A stretch of 64,000 bases of DNA, from positions 744,001 to 808,000 of the forward strand of contig NZ_CWKH01000001.1 in NCBI RefSeq assembly GCF_001245615.1, read 5' to 3'. The position numbers and the translations under genes were made by a program. A model generated the notes under the pieces. The model worked only from the letters and a program-made list of their open reading frames with translations, did no database searches and was not told where the DNA came from. This DNA comes from Mycolicibacterium neworleansense (GTDB taxonomy: Bacteria; Actinomycetota; Actinomycetes; Mycobacteriales; Mycobacteriaceae). This document shows, in pieces, positions 45,205 through 54,514 of this stretch; position 1 is the first letter of the stretch; each line of letters begins with the position of its first letter.

Positions 45205-46014
45205 ATGAGCGGACCGCAGGGATCTGACCAGGGACAGCAGTGGCCCGGTCAGCAGCCTGAGCCCGGGGGGGACCAGGCGCAGGGCGCCGAGGCATGGCAA
45301 CCGCCCACCCCCGCTTCCGAGGATGCTGCGTCGCAGACTCCGGCCTGGCAGCCCCCGGCGTACACGCCGCAGCAGTACCCGTCGTACCAGCCGCCTTCCC
45401 AGGGCACGCAGCAGCCGGATTACTCGCAGGCGCAACAGCCGCAGTACCCCGGGCCCGAGCAGTACGGCCAGCAGGCCTACCCGCCTCCCGGTCAGCCGCA
45501 GTACGGACAGGTGCCGGGCTATGGCCAGCAGCCCCAGTACGGGCAGCCGGGTCAGCCCCCGCAGTTCGGTCAGCCCGGGCAGTTCGGTCAGCCGGGGCAA
45601 TACGGCCAGCCGGGCCAGTACGGCGCACCCGGCCAGTTCGGGCAATACGGCGTTCCGGGTGCCTCTGGGGAATCCAAGCGTTCGCTGGCGATGATCGGCA
45701 GCATTGTCGGCGGGTTGGTGGCCCTGCTACTGGTCATCCTCGCCGTCACAGCGTTCTGGCTGCCGGGATGGGCCGTGACGACCAAGCTCGATATCAACAA
45801 GGCCCAGAGCGGCGTCGAGCAGATCCTGACCGACAAGACCAACGGCTACGGCGCCACCAAGGTGTCCGGCGTCAAATGCAACGACGGTGAGAACCCGACG
45901 GTCAAGAAGGATTCGACCTTCGATTGCGAGGTCACCATCGACGGCACCAAGCGCAAGGTGACGGTGACCTTCAAGGACGACAAGGGCACCTACGAGGTCG
46001 GTCGACCCAAGTAG
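45205..46014 (+). CDS. DUF4333 membrane protein with Pro/Gln/Tyr-rich repeats
   Basis: A 269-residue single-pass protein. Residues 1-150 are disordered and low-complexity, rich in Pro, Gln, Gly and Tyr, with repeats of the form QPGQFGQ and QPGQYG; one membrane helix ([25 protein letters not shown], about 165-190) follows; the outer domain ([15 protein letters not shown] ... [34 protein letters not shown]) has the DUF4333 pattern with a Cys pair. It corresponds to Rv2091c (from memory). CAAGGAGAACC precedes the ATG. Confidence 0.87.
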   Translation: MSGPQGSDQGQQWPGQQPEPGGDQAQGAEAWQPPTPASEDAASQTPAWQPPAYTPQQYPSYQPPSQGTQQPDYSQAQQPQYPGPEQYGQQAYPPPGQPQYGQVPGYGQQPQYGQPGQPPQFGQPGQFGQPGQYGQPGQYGAPGQFGQYGVPGASGESKRSLAMIGSIVGGLVALLLVILAVTAFWLPGWAVTTKLDINKAQSGVEQILTDKTNGYGATKVSGVKCNDGENPTVKKDSTFDCEVTIDGTKRKVTVTFKDDKGTYEVGRPK

Positions 46015-46024
46015 GCCCCGCTGA

Positions 46025-46984
46025 TCAGCCGGGCAGTCGGTCGAGGGCCGACTGCAACCGGCTGATCGAAGAGGTCACCCCGTACGCCGCGGCCAGCTCG
46101 GCGACCCGCGCGGGGTCGCCCGCGGCCAACGGCAGCTCGTCGGTAGTTGTGGACAGGTGCACAGGGGCGTCGACGGCCACCCGCACCACCGGTTCGGCCG
46201 CGGCCATGTAGTCGGCGGCGGCCAGCAGCTTGGCCCGATGTGCCTTGGACAGTGAGGATTTCGGGTCCTCGGCGGCCGCCTGAATGCCCTGCAGGGAGCC
46301 GTGCCGGGCCAGCAGCGTCGCGGCCGTCTTCTCGCCGATCCCCGCGACTCCGGGCAGCCCGTCCGACGGGTCCCCGCGCAACAGGGCCAGTTCGGCATAT
46401 GCCGGCCCGGCCCGGTCGATCGGAACTCCGTACAGCTCGGCGACTTCCGCCGGGCCGTACTTCGTCGCCTTCGCCAGTCCCCGGCCGATGTAGAGCACGC
46501 GCACGGTGGGGGCCGGCTCGTCGCGCACCAGTTGAAGCAGGTCGCGATCACCGCTGACCACCACCACCGGATCGTGCTGCTCACGCATCGCCAGCGTGCC
46601 GAGTACGTCGTCGGCTTCGAACCCGGGCGCCCCGGCCGTCGCGATGCCGAATGCGTCGAGCAACTCCATGATCATGTCGACCTGCGGGGTGAGGTCGTCG
46701 GGAACCTCCTCGACGTCGGGAATGCCGTCGGGCTGCGGCTGTTCCACGCGGTGCGCCTTGTATGACGGCACCAGATCGACTCGCCACTGCGGCCGCCAGT
46801 CGTCGTCACGACAGACCACCAGGCGGCGCGGTCGCTCCCGGGTGACCAGCGTGGCGATCGAGTCCAGGAACCCGCGCACGGCGTTCACCGGCCGGCCATC
46901 GGGCGCCTTGATCGACGAGGGCACACCGAAATACGACCGGAACCACATGCTGGCACCGTCGAGGAGCAGAACTGGGTCGCTCAC
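46025..46984 (-). CDS. 5'-3' exonuclease (FEN/Pol I N-terminal type)
   Basis: A 319-residue stand-alone nuclease like the N-terminal domain of DNA polymerase I. It has the acidic metal-binding residues in [26 protein letters not shown] and [12 protein letters not shown], and the helix-hairpin-helix [18 protein letters not shown]. It corresponds to Rv2090 (from memory). The GTG at 46984 overlaps the upstream thioesterase-like stop as GTGA. Probably acts on flaps or 5' ends in repair or replication. Confidence 0.92.
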   Translation of the reverse strand: MSDPVLLLDGASMWFRSYFGVPSSIKAPDGRPVNAVRGFLDSIATLVTRERPRRLVVCRDDDWRPQWRVDLVPSYKAHRVEQPQPDGIPDVEEVPDDLTPQVDMIMELLDAFGIATAGAPGFEADDVLGTLAMREQHDPVVVVSGDRDLLQLVRDEPAPTVRVLYIGRGLAKATKYGPAEVAELYGVPIDRAGPAYAELALLRGDPSDGLPGVAGIGEKTAATLLARHGSLQGIQAAAEDPKSSLSKAHRAKLLAAADYMAAAEPVVRVAVDAPVHLSTTTDELPLAAGDPARVAELAAAYGVTSSISRLQSALDRLPG

Positions 46985-47832
46985 TGGGTCCTCCCGAAGA
47001 CATATGAGGCGGCGGTGACGGCTTTGCCGCCGGCACCCTCGTCGTACAGGGTGGCTCTTACAGCGATCGTGCCGCCGGCACCGGACAGTACCTGGGTGTC
47101 GACCCGGAAGGGTCCGGCCTTGCCGCGTGCCAGGAACATCACATGCGACGAAAGTCCTTGCAGTGCATCGATTTTTGCCGTGGCAGCGGCTTGTTCCATG
47201 GCGGCGGTCTCCAGGATCACGAACTGCGGGCCGATGTGCAGGGCGGCATCCGGTGAGGCCACTTCGATCGCCAGTTCGCCGAGCGCCCAATGTCCGTCAG
47301 GTCGCTTGTGGCCGCCGAACACCTGCCACAGCGGCGGAAGATCCGGACCGTCGACGATGTCGATCGGATCGAGCGGCATCTTCTCCAGGCCCTCCGGCGG
47401 CGTGCCGATCGAGATGCCCTGTCCCTCGGTGAGCGCGATGACCCGATCCGGATCGTCGGCGTCGACGATCACCGACCGGCTGTAGGCCAGTTGCCCGCCT
47501 TGCTTGAGTACCTCGGTGTCCACCCGGATGCGCGCCACATCCACGGCCGGGTCCAGCATCTGACAGGAGTGGATGACCGGGTTGGGGACGGCTTCCAGAT
47601 CACTGACGCCACCACTGTCGGGCGAGGAGATGCCCAGCACGGCGAGCAGCAAGCCGCCTGCCGGGTTGCGCATGTCGCGTCGCAAGGTCACCGTGTCGTC
47701 GACCGGACCCAGGTCCATCGAGGAATACGAACGCCCGAGGTAGCGGTAACTGAGCAGGCCGCCCCAGCGCCGGCGCAGTTCAGCGGCATATGCCTCGGGA
47801 TCGTCGGTGAGATCACGGATGTCACGCAACAT
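46981..47832 (-). CDS. Double-hotdog thioesterase-like protein
   Basis: A 283-residue protein with tandem hotdog halves: [31 protein letters not shown] in the first and [56 protein letters not shown] in the second. The activity and substrate are not known. The ATG at 47832 is preferred to the longer frame, which is antisense to pepE. It overlaps the exonuclease gene by 4 bp, so they are cotranscribed. A similar thioesterase/nuclease pair lies at 5.6-7.3 kb. Confidence 0.78.
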   Translation of the reverse strand: MLRDIRDLTDDPEAYAAELRRRWGGLLSYRYLGRSYSSMDLGPVDDTVTLRRDMRNPAGGLLLAVLGISSPDSGGVSDLEAVPNPVIHSCQMLDPAVDVARIRVDTEVLKQGGQLAYSRSVIVDADDPDRVIALTEGQGISIGTPPEGLEKMPLDPIDIVDGPDLPPLWQVFGGHKRPDGHWALGELAIEVASPDAALHIGPQFVILETAAMEQAAATAKIDALQGLSSHVMFLARGKAGPFRVDTQVLSGAGGTIAVRATLYDEGAGGKAVTAASYVFGRTQ

Positions 47833-47892
47833 TCCAGCGACAGTAGCCGGTGAGACGGTGTGGCTGGACGGACACCACGCTGACGCAGCGAT

Positions 47893-47898
47893 TAGCCT
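47893..47898 (+). promoter_or_regulatory. -10 element for a leaderless pepE transcript
   Basis: TAGCCT lies 7 nt before the pepE ATG at 47906. No ribosome binding site precedes that ATG, which is consistent with a leaderless transcript. Confidence 0.45.
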
Positions 47899-47905
47899 CG
47901 TTGCC

Positions 47906-49033
47906 ATGACCGTGAGCCGATTCAGCACCGACGTCTACGCCCACCGGCTCTCCGCGGCCGCGTCAGCAGCAGCAGACGCCGGGCTGGCCGGTCTGGTCAT
48001 CACCCCGGGCTATGACCTGCGGTACCTGGCGGGCTCACGCGCGCAGACCTTCGAGCGGCTGACGGCGCTGGTCTTGCCCGCCTCGGGGGCCCCGACGATC
48101 GTGGTGCCGCGCCTGGAGCTCGCTGCTCTCAAGGAGTCGGCGGTCACCGAACTCGGTGTGACGGTTCGTGATTGGGTGGACGGCCAGAACCCGTATCAAA
48201 TGGTCGCTGACGCGCTCGGCGGGCCGGGTAGTGCCGTGGCGGTCACCGACTCGATGCCTGCCCTGCATCTGCTGCCGCTCGCCGACCTGCTCGGGGTGGT
48301 TCCGGTCCTGGCCACCGATGTGCTGCGGAAACTGCGGATGATCAAGGACCCCGCCGAGATCGACGCCCTGCGCAAGGCCGGTGCGGCGATCGACCGGGTG
48401 CACGCCCGGGTTCCCGAATTCCTGGTGCCTGGCCGCACCGAAGCGGACGTGGCCGCGGACATCGCCGAAGCGATTGTTGCCGAAGGACATTCGGAGGTGG
48501 CATTCATCATCGTCGGATCCGGTCCCAACGGTGCCGACCCGCACCACGAATGCTCGGACCGTGAGCTCCGTGCCGGCGACGTCGTCGTCGTCGACATCGG
48601 TGGGCCGTATGAGCCTGGCTACAATTCCGACTCCACCCGCACCTACTCGATCGGTGAGCCGGATCCCGAGGTGGCGCGGCGCTACGCGGTGCTGCAGCGC
48701 GCCCAGCAGGCGGCCGTCGCGGCCGTACGGCCCGGGGTAACCGCCGAACAGATCGATGCGGCCGCCCGCGATGTCCTGGCGGCCGAGGGCCTGGCCGAGG
48801 CGTTCGTCCACCGCACCGGACACGGCATCGGACTCTCGGTGCACGAAGAGCCCTACATCGTGGAGGGGAACGACCTGAGGCTGGAAGCCGGGATGGCGTT
48901 CAGCGTTGAGCCCGGCGTGTATTTCCCCGGACAGTGGGGCGCCCGCATCGAGGACATCGTGGTGGTCACCGAGGACGGCGCGGAGTCGGTCAACAACCAG
49001 CCGCACGATCTTGTCGTGGTGCCGGTGAACTAG
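47906..49033 (+). CDS. pepE: M24-family Xaa-Pro dipeptidase PepE
   Basis: A 375-residue creatinase/aminopeptidase P-fold enzyme that cleaves dipeptides with Pro in second position. The metal ligands appear in order: VVVDIGGPYEPGYNSDSTRT (two Asp), FVHRTGHGIGL (His), FSVEPGVYFP (Glu) and ARIEDIVVVT (Glu). The length equals, as I recall, the M. tuberculosis PepE (Rv2089c). The start ATG at 47906 is chosen because the longer frame is antisense to the thioesterase-like gene. Confidence 0.94.
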   Translation: MTVSRFSTDVYAHRLSAAASAAADAGLAGLVITPGYDLRYLAGSRAQTFERLTALVLPASGAPTIVVPRLELAALKESAVTELGVTVRDWVDGQNPYQMVADALGGPGSAVAVTDSMPALHLLPLADLLGVVPVLATDVLRKLRMIKDPAEIDALRKAGAAIDRVHARVPEFLVPGRTEADVAADIAEAIVAEGHSEVAFIIVGSGPNGADPHHECSDRELRAGDVVVVDIGGPYEPGYNSDSTRTYSIGEPDPEVARRYAVLQRAQQAAVAAVRPGVTAEQIDAAARDVLAAEGLAEAFVHRTGHGIGLSVHEEPYIVEGNDLRLEAGMAFSVEPGVYFPGQWGARIEDIVVVTEDGAESVNNQPHDLVVVPVN

Positions 49034-49040
49034 CCGGAAA

Positions 49041-49466
49041 CTAGCCTTCGCTGCGGTCCAGCAGCTCCGAGGAGCCCAGGACGCGTTCGATCCGCACCTC
49101 GATCACCACGCGATTGGGGTTGATCCGCGGGGTGCGGTAGCGCTGGGCATACCGCAGCTCGGCGTCGCGCACCGCGTCGGCCTCGCTGCTCACCGTGGAC
49201 TTGCCTTCCAGCGACAACCAGCGGGCACCGTCGACCTGGCTGAGTACCGCGATGCCGCGCTCGTGCGCGTTCACCGCCTTCTGCGAGCCGCCGTTGGTGA
49301 TGACCCGGGCGATGTGGGTCTTGGGATCGAAGGTGAAACCCACCGCCACCACGTGCGGGGAGTTGTCCGAGCGCAGCGTGGTGAGCATCGCCAGGTGGCG
49401 TTCGGTCAGGAACGCCAGCGCCTCGCTGGTGAGCTTGGTGGTTGCCTTGCCACGAGATGTAGCCAT
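49041..49466 (-). CDS. F420-dependent biliverdin reductase-like protein
   Basis: A 141-residue split beta-barrel flavin/deazaflavin protein: [86 protein letters not shown]. It matches M. tuberculosis Rv2074 by pattern; that protein has been reported to reduce biliverdin using F420H2. It is divergent from an SDR gene over 35 bp. The ATG at 49466 is preceded by a -10-like TAGCGT, so it too may be leaderless. Confidence 0.85.
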   Translation of the reverse strand: MATSRGKATTKLTSEALAFLTERHLAMLTTLRSDNSPHVVAVGFTFDPKTHIARVITNGGSQKAVNAHERGIAVLSQVDGARWLSLEGKSTVSSEADAVRDAELRYAQRYRTPRINPNRVVIEVRIERVLGSSELLDRSEG

Positions 49467-49488
49467 CGGGGTCCACGCTAGCGCAGGA

Positions 49489-49494
49489 CATAAT
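49489..49494 (+). promoter_or_regulatory. -10 element for the SDR gene
   Basis: CATAAT lies 7 nt before the ATG at 49502, predicting a leaderless transcript for the SDR gene in the 35-bp divergent gap. Confidence 0.45.
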
Positions 49495-49501
49495 CGCTGC
49501 C

Positions 49502-50251
49502 ATGGATGACACGGCTGGCACGGATCCCCGTGTCGTGGTGATTTTCGGGGGCCGCAGCGAGATCGGTGTCGAACTCGCGGTCCGGCTGGCTCCGGGGGCG
49601 GTCGTCGTGCTTGCCGCGCGCCGCACCGATCAGCTGGTCGAGCAGGTCGCGGCGGTGCGCGCCGCCGCGGTCCATGTCGCCGAGTTCGATGCCGACGACA
49701 CCGCGGGCCACGCCGGTGTCGTCGACGCCATCGAAGCCGCACACGGACCGATCGACACCGCGGTGCTGGCCTTCGGTGTGCTGGGGGATCAGGATCGCGC
49801 CGAGGTCGACGCGGCCCATGCCGTGGCCGTCGTCCACACGGACTACGTGGCCCAGGTCGGCCTGCTCACGGTGCTCGCTCAACGCATGCGTACCAGGGAC
49901 CGGGGCCGGCTGGTGGTGTTCTCCTCGATCGCCGGAGCCCGGGCCCGCCGCGCCAACTACGTCTACGGTTCGGCCAAATCAGGCCTGGACGCGTTCGCCT
50001 CCGGGCTGACCGATGCCCTCCACGGAACCGGCGTGCAGCTGCTGATCGTTCGGCCGGGATTCGTCATCGGCCGGATGACCGAGGGCATGGAACCGGCGCC
50101 GTTCTCCAGCACGCCGGCGCAGGTGGCCGAGGCCACGGCCAAGGCGCTGGCTCGCGGCAAACGTGCGGTGTGGGTGCCGTGGGTGATCCGGCCGATGATC
50201 TTCGTGACGCGGTTCGTGCCGCGGCCGATCTGGCGCAGGTTGCCCCGATGA
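49502..50251 (+). CDS. Short-chain dehydrogenase/reductase
   Basis: A 249-residue SDR resembling Rv2073c. The N-terminal nucleotide-binding motif is degenerate ([22 protein letters not shown]), [12 protein letters not shown] replaces the usual NNAG, and the active site is [30 protein letters not shown] with Ser and YxxxK. The C-terminus ([26 protein letters not shown]) is hydrophobic and basic, as in DprE2-like reductases. Substrate unknown. cobL follows after 28 bp. Confidence 0.88.
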   Translation: MDDTAGTDPRVVVIFGGRSEIGVELAVRLAPGAVVVLAARRTDQLVEQVAAVRAAAVHVAEFDADDTAGHAGVVDAIEAAHGPIDTAVLAFGVLGDQDRAEVDAAHAVAVVHTDYVAQVGLLTVLAQRMRTRDRGRLVVFSSIAGARARRANYVYGSAKSGLDAFASGLTDALHGTGVQLLIVRPGFVIGRMTEGMEPAPFSSTPAQVAEATAKALARGKRAVWVPWVIRPMIFVTRFVPRPIWRRLPR

Positions 50252-50279
50252 GCCGCTTGCGCGAAGAGAGAAGGGCCCG

Positions 50280-51452
50280 GTGATCACCGTGGTCGGCATC
50301 GGCGCCGACGGGATGACCGGTTTGTCGCAGACCTCCCGCGATGAGTTGGGAAGAGCGACCGTGGTGTACGGCTCGCCGAGGCAGCTCGAATTGCTCGACG
50401 GCAGTGTGACGCCGGACCGTCGCGAATGGCCGTCGCCGATGCTGCCGGCCCTGCCGACTCTTTTCGGCGATGCTGATGTGCACGTGGTGGCCAGCGGTGA
50501 TCCGATGCTGCACGGCATCGGTGCGACGTTGATCCGGTTGTTCGGCAAGCAGCGGGTGCGGGTGCTGCCGCACGTGTCGAGCGTGACGCTGGCCTGTGCG
50601 CGGATGGGCTGGACGGTGCCCGATACCGAGGTGATCAGCCTGGTCACCGCCGAACCGCACACTGCGGTGCGTCGCGGCGGCCGTGCGGTCGTGCTGTCCC
50701 GCGATGCGCAGACCCCCGTGACGCTGGCCCAGCTGTTGGACGAATCCGGCCGGGGCGACTCGGAATTGACCATCTTGGAGCAACTGGGCGGGCCGGGGGA
50801 GCGCCGTCACGACGGCACCGCCCGGGACTGGGCGTCGGCCGGGCCCATGGGTGTGGACGACCTCAACGTGGTGGCGGTGGTCTACCGTCCCGATGATCGT
50901 CGGGCCCATGCACTGCCCGACGAGGCGTTCGCCCACGACGGACAACTGACCAAGCAGTCCATCCGGGCGGTCACCCTGGCGGCACTGGGGCCGCGGCCCG
51001 GAGAACTGTTGTGGGATGTCGGCTCGGGCTCGGGAAGCATTGCGATCGAATGGTCGCGCAGCGCACCGGGATGCTCGGCGGTCGCCTTCGAACGTGACGA
51101 GCAGCGCCGCGACCGGCTCGTCGGCAACGTCACGGCCTTCGGGGTGCGCGTGGACGTGCGTGGCGGCGCCCCGGAGGCCCTCGACGGTGCGGTCGAGCCC
51201 GACGCGATCTTCATCGGCGGCGGGGTCACCCAGCCCGGATTGCTGCAGGCCTGTTTCGACCGGCTGCCCGCCGGCGGGCGGCTCGTGGTCAACGCGGTCA
51301 CGCTGGAGTCTGAAGCGGTTGTGGCGCAATGGTATTCAAAGGAAGGTGGCGAGGTGCGGCGATATCAGCACTACCAGGGTGGCGCGATCGGCGGATTCAC
51401 CGGCTGGCGCCCGGCACTGCCGGTCACCCAATGGGCGGTGGTGAAGCGATGA
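50280..51452 (+). CDS. cobL: Precorrin-6Y C5,15-methyltransferase (decarboxylating) CobL
   Basis: Bifunctional enzyme of aerobic cobalamin synthesis. The 390-residue protein has an N-terminal CbiE-like tetrapyrrole methylase (VVGIGADGMTGLSQTSRDELGRATVVYGSPRQLELL, about 1-195) and a C-terminal CbiT-like SAM-dependent domain (ALGPRPGELLWDVGSGSGSIAIEW, about 230-390). The GTG at 50280 gives the family length. Its stop overlaps the cobM start (ATGA). Confidence 0.95.
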   Translation: MITVVGIGADGMTGLSQTSRDELGRATVVYGSPRQLELLDGSVTPDRREWPSPMLPALPTLFGDADVHVVASGDPMLHGIGATLIRLFGKQRVRVLPHVSSVTLACARMGWTVPDTEVISLVTAEPHTAVRRGGRAVVLSRDAQTPVTLAQLLDESGRGDSELTILEQLGGPGERRHDGTARDWASAGPMGVDDLNVVAVVYRPDDRRAHALPDEAFAHDGQLTKQSIRAVTLAALGPRPGELLWDVGSGSGSIAIEWSRSAPGCSAVAFERDEQRRDRLVGNVTAFGVRVDVRGGAPEALDGAVEPDAIFIGGGVTQPGLLQACFDRLPAGGRLVVNAVTLESEAVVAQWYSKEGGEVRRYQHYQGGAIGGFTGWRPALPVTQWAVVKR

Positions 51453-52204
51453 CGGTGTACTTCATCGGCGCGGGTCCGGGCGCTGCTGATCTGATCACCG
51501 TGCGCGGTGCCCGGTTGCTCGGCAGTTGCCCGGTGTGCCTGTACGCCGGGTCGATCATGCCCGACGACCTGCTGGCGTTGTGCTCGGCCGATGCCAAGGT
51601 GGTGGACACCGGGCCGCTGAACCTCGACCAGATCATCGACGAGTTGGTGGCCGCGGACAAGGCGGGTGTGGATGTGGCACGGCTGCATTCGGGTGACCCG
51701 TCGATCTACAGCGCGCTGGCCGAGCAATGCCGCAGGCTCGACAAGCTGGGCATCGGCTATGAGATCGTGCCGGGCGTACCGGCGTTCGCCGCGGTGGCCG
51801 CCGCGCTGGGCCGGGAGCTCACCGTGCCCGGCGTCGCCCAGACCGTCACCCTTTCCCGGGTGGCCACTCTGTCCACGGCGATGCCCGAGGGCGAGGACCT
51901 GGGTACCCTGTCGGCGCCGGGGGCGACGCTGGTGCTGCACCTGGCCGCCGCGCAGATCGACAACATCGTCCCGCAGCTCATCGACGGCGGGTACCGCCCC
52001 GAAACCCCGTGCGCTGTGGTGGCATTCGCCAGCTGGCCGCAGGAGAGCGTGTTGCGCGGCACCCTGGCCGACATCGCCGAGAAGATGCATGCGGCCGCGG
52101 TGACCAAGACCGCGGTGATCGTCATCGGCGATGTCCTTGCCGCCGAGGGATTTTCCGACAGCTACCTGTACTCGTCAGGGCGGCGTCGTGGGGCCACCCA
52201 CTGA
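51449..52204 (+). CDS. cobM: Precorrin-4 C11-methyltransferase CobM
   Basis: Methylates C11 of precorrin-4. The 251-residue tetrapyrrole methylase starts MTVYFIGAGPGAADLITVRGARLLGSCPVCLYAGSIMP and has RLHSGDPSIYSALAEQ and YEIVPGVPAFAAVAAALG, the SAM and substrate motifs of CobM/CbiF. It is coupled to cobL, and cobK starts within its stop codon (TGATG). Confidence 0.95.
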   Translation: MTVYFIGAGPGAADLITVRGARLLGSCPVCLYAGSIMPDDLLALCSADAKVVDTGPLNLDQIIDELVAADKAGVDVARLHSGDPSIYSALAEQCRRLDKLGIGYEIVPGVPAFAAVAAALGRELTVPGVAQTVTLSRVATLSTAMPEGEDLGTLSAPGATLVLHLAAAQIDNIVPQLIDGGYRPETPCAVVAFASWPQESVLRGTLADIAEKMHAAAVTKTAVIVIGDVLAAEGFSDSYLYSSGRRRGATH

Positions 52205-52935
52205 TGAAAGTGCTCCTGCTCGGCGGTACCGGCGAGGCCCGTGCCCTGGCCGCGCGTCTGCACCCCGAGGTCGAGGTGATCAGCTCGCTGGCCGGCCGGG
52301 TTCCGGATCCGGCGTTGCCGGTCGGCCCGGTGCGTATCGGTGGGTTCGGCGGAGTGGACGGGATGCGCCAGTGGCTGGTCGACGAGCATGTCGACGCGGT
52401 GGTGGATGCCACCCATCCCTTCGCGGCCACCATCACCGCGCACGCCGCGCAGGTCTGCGCTCAGCTTGAGGTGCCTCATCTGGTGCTGGCCCGGCCCGCC
52501 TGGGGGCCGGGGTCGGCGATAGTGGTGGGGTCGGACACCGAAGCAGCCGACACCGTCGCCAACAACGGCTATTCGCGGGTCTTCTTGACCACCGGCCGGT
52601 CCGGAACCGGGGCGTTCAAAGGCGTCGACGCGTGGTTCCTGATCCGTGCGGTCACCCCACCGGACGCCGACACCCTGCCGGCGGATCATGAGCTGCTGCT
52701 CTCCCGCGGCCCGTACGACTACGAGGGTGAGCTGGCTCTGTTGCGCGAGCACCGTATCGAGGCGCTGGTGACCAAGAACAGTGGCGGCGCGATGACCGAG
52801 CCGAAACTGCGCGCGGCGGCGGCCGCCGGGGTACCGGTGGTGATGGTGGACCGTCCGCCGCTGCCGCCCGGGGTGCATACGGTGACGACGGTTGAAGAGG
52901 CGGCCGCTTGGGTTCGGGCCAAAATCGCAGGCTGA
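52204..52935 (+). CDS. cobK: Precorrin-6A reductase CobK
   Basis: NADPH-dependent reduction of precorrin-6A to precorrin-6B. The 243-residue protein shows VLLLGGTGEARALAARL at the N-terminus, DATHPFAATITAHAAQVCAQLEVPHLVLARPAW, and VTKNSGGAMTEPKLRAAAAAGVPVVMVDRP, all typical of CobK/CbiJ. The 1-bp overlap with cobM indicates coupled translation. Confidence 0.95.
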   Translation: MKVLLLGGTGEARALAARLHPEVEVISSLAGRVPDPALPVGPVRIGGFGGVDGMRQWLVDEHVDAVVDATHPFAATITAHAAQVCAQLEVPHLVLARPAWGPGSAIVVGSDTEAADTVANNGYSRVFLTTGRSGTGAFKGVDAWFLIRAVTPPDADTLPADHELLLSRGPYDYEGELALLREHRIEALVTKNSGGAMTEPKLRAAAAAGVPVVMVDRPPLPPGVHTVTTVEEAAAWVRAKIAG

Positions 52936-52950
52936 AGCGGCCGGCAGCAG

Positions 52951-52956
52951 TAGGCT
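52951..52956 (+). promoter_or_regulatory. -10 element for the cyclase gene
   Basis: TAGGCT lies 7 nt before the GTG at 52964, just after the cobK stop, predicting a leaderless transcript and separating this gene from cobLMK. Confidence 0.5.
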
Positions 52957-52963
52957 CCGAACC

Positions 52964-54508
52964 GTGGCGGAGACGTCATACGCACCGTGCGGCGGTCTGA
53001 GTCTCGCCTACCAGGTATTCGGAGACGGACCCGTCGAGCTCGTCTACGCCGGGTCTTTCGTCAGCCACCTCGAGCTGTTTTGGACGATGCCCGAGTTCGA
53101 GGCCTTCATGGACCGGCTCTCCAGCTTCTGCCGCGTCCTGCTGTTCGACAAGGCCGGCGTCGGGTTGTCGGACCCCGTGCCCCAGGTGCGCACGTTGGAG
53201 GATCGGGCTGCCGAGATCGAGGCGGTGATGGACGCCGCCGGTTTCGGACGGGCCGTCTTGTTCGGGGTGAGTGAAGGTGGCCCCGCCACCACCCTGTTCG
53301 CGGCGACCCGGCCCGAGCGGACCCGGGCCTTGATTCTCACCGGCACGTTCGCGTACTTCGGCATCGCCGGATGGGATGACTTCGACCGCGACCCGGCCGA
53401 CCTCCATGCGCGGATGCTGACCGAGGTGGGCGCGGGGTACGCGCCGTCGGCCGCGCAGTTCGCCCGATTCCAGGAGTTCGGCCGCGCGAGCGCCTCGGGC
53501 TGGGGTACCGGCGCAGCACTGAGATGCCTGCTCCCTACGTTCGGGTCGGTCCGCCAACTCGGGATGTTCGAGCGCATGAGCGCCAGCCCCGGGATGGCCC
53601 GGGCCACGCTGGAAGCCGCGTTCCGGATCGACGTCCGGCCGATCCTGCCCACCATCGCGGTGCCCACTCTGGTAATCCATGCCACCGGCGATCTCGTCCC
53701 GGTCCAAGGCGGGCGGTACCTCGCCGAGCACATCCCGGGTGCCCGGATGCTCGAGGTCGACGGCACCGATCACGTTCCCTGGATCACCAATCCCGACGAG
53801 ATCACGACCGAGATCGAGGAGTTCCTGACCGGCAGCCATGGCGCACCGTCGCAATCGCACCGGGCGCTGCGCACGGTGTTGTTCACCGACATGGTCGCCT
53901 CGACCGAGCATGCCGCGGCCACCGGCGACGAGCGGTGGCGCGCGGTGCTCCATCGCGTCGGCGACACCACCGCGGAACTGGCAACGCGATTCGGGGGCAC
54001 AGTGGTGAAGAGCACCGGTGACGGCCACCTGGTCACCTTCGACGGCCCGACACAGGCGATCCGCTGCGCCGAGGCCGTGCGCGATCAGACCAAGACGGCG
54101 GGCGTAGAGATTCGCGCCGGAATCCACACCGGCGAATGTGAACTGTTCGACGGCGACATCGGCGGAATCGCGGTCCATATCGCGGCGCGCATCCTGGCAC
54201 TGGCCGGTGCGGGAGAGATCCTGGTGTCCAGCACCGTCCGCGATCTGGTGGTGGGCTCGGGGACCGGCTTCGACGACCGTGGTGATGTCGAGTTGCGAGG
54301 TGTGCCCGGCACCTGGCGGCTCCTGGCGGTCGACCGCCACGGAGCACGGGCCGGATCGACCGAGGCCGTACTCGCTTCTGTGCCGACTCCTGGGCCCAGG
54401 CCGACGATGCGCCGATCGGATCACGCCATGGCGATGATGGCAAAACGGATGCCCAGCCTCATGCGCGGGATGGCTCGGGTCACCCCGAGTGCCCGCTTCA
54501 GCAGGTGA
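52964..54508 (+). CDS. Alpha/beta-hydrolase fused to a class III nucleotide cyclase
   Basis: A 514-residue fusion similar in design to Rv1900c (LipJ). Residues 1-290: alpha/beta hydrolase with nucleophile Ser103 (GVSEGG) and catalytic His270 (DGTDHVPW). Residues 300-460: class III cyclase with metal Asp309 (VLFTDMVAST) and Asp353 (STGDGHLVTF), and substrate Lys349. The motif GGIAVHIAAR has His where many cyclases have Asn. A C-terminal tail of about 50 residues is Pro/Arg/Met rich. The start GTG has a -10 element 7 nt upstream. Whether it makes cAMP is untested. Confidence 0.87.
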   Translation: MAETSYAPCGGLSLAYQVFGDGPVELVYAGSFVSHLELFWTMPEFEAFMDRLSSFCRVLLFDKAGVGLSDPVPQVRTLEDRAAEIEAVMDAAGFGRAVLFGVSEGGPATTLFAATRPERTRALILTGTFAYFGIAGWDDFDRDPADLHARMLTEVGAGYAPSAAQFARFQEFGRASASGWGTGAALRCLLPTFGSVRQLGMFERMSASPGMARATLEAAFRIDVRPILPTIAVPTLVIHATGDLVPVQGGRYLAEHIPGARMLEVDGTDHVPWITNPDEITTEIEEFLTGSHGAPSQSHRALRTVLFTDMVASTEHAAATGDERWRAVLHRVGDTTAELATRFGGTVVKSTGDGHLVTFDGPTQAIRCAEAVRDQTKTAGVEIRAGIHTGECELFDGDIGGIAVHIAARILALAGAGEILVSSTVRDLVVGSGTGFDDRGDVELRGVPGTWRLLAVDRHGARAGSTEAVLASVPTPGPRPTMRRSDHAMAMMAKRMPSLMRGMARVTPSARFSR

Positions 54509-54514
54509 CCCCGG

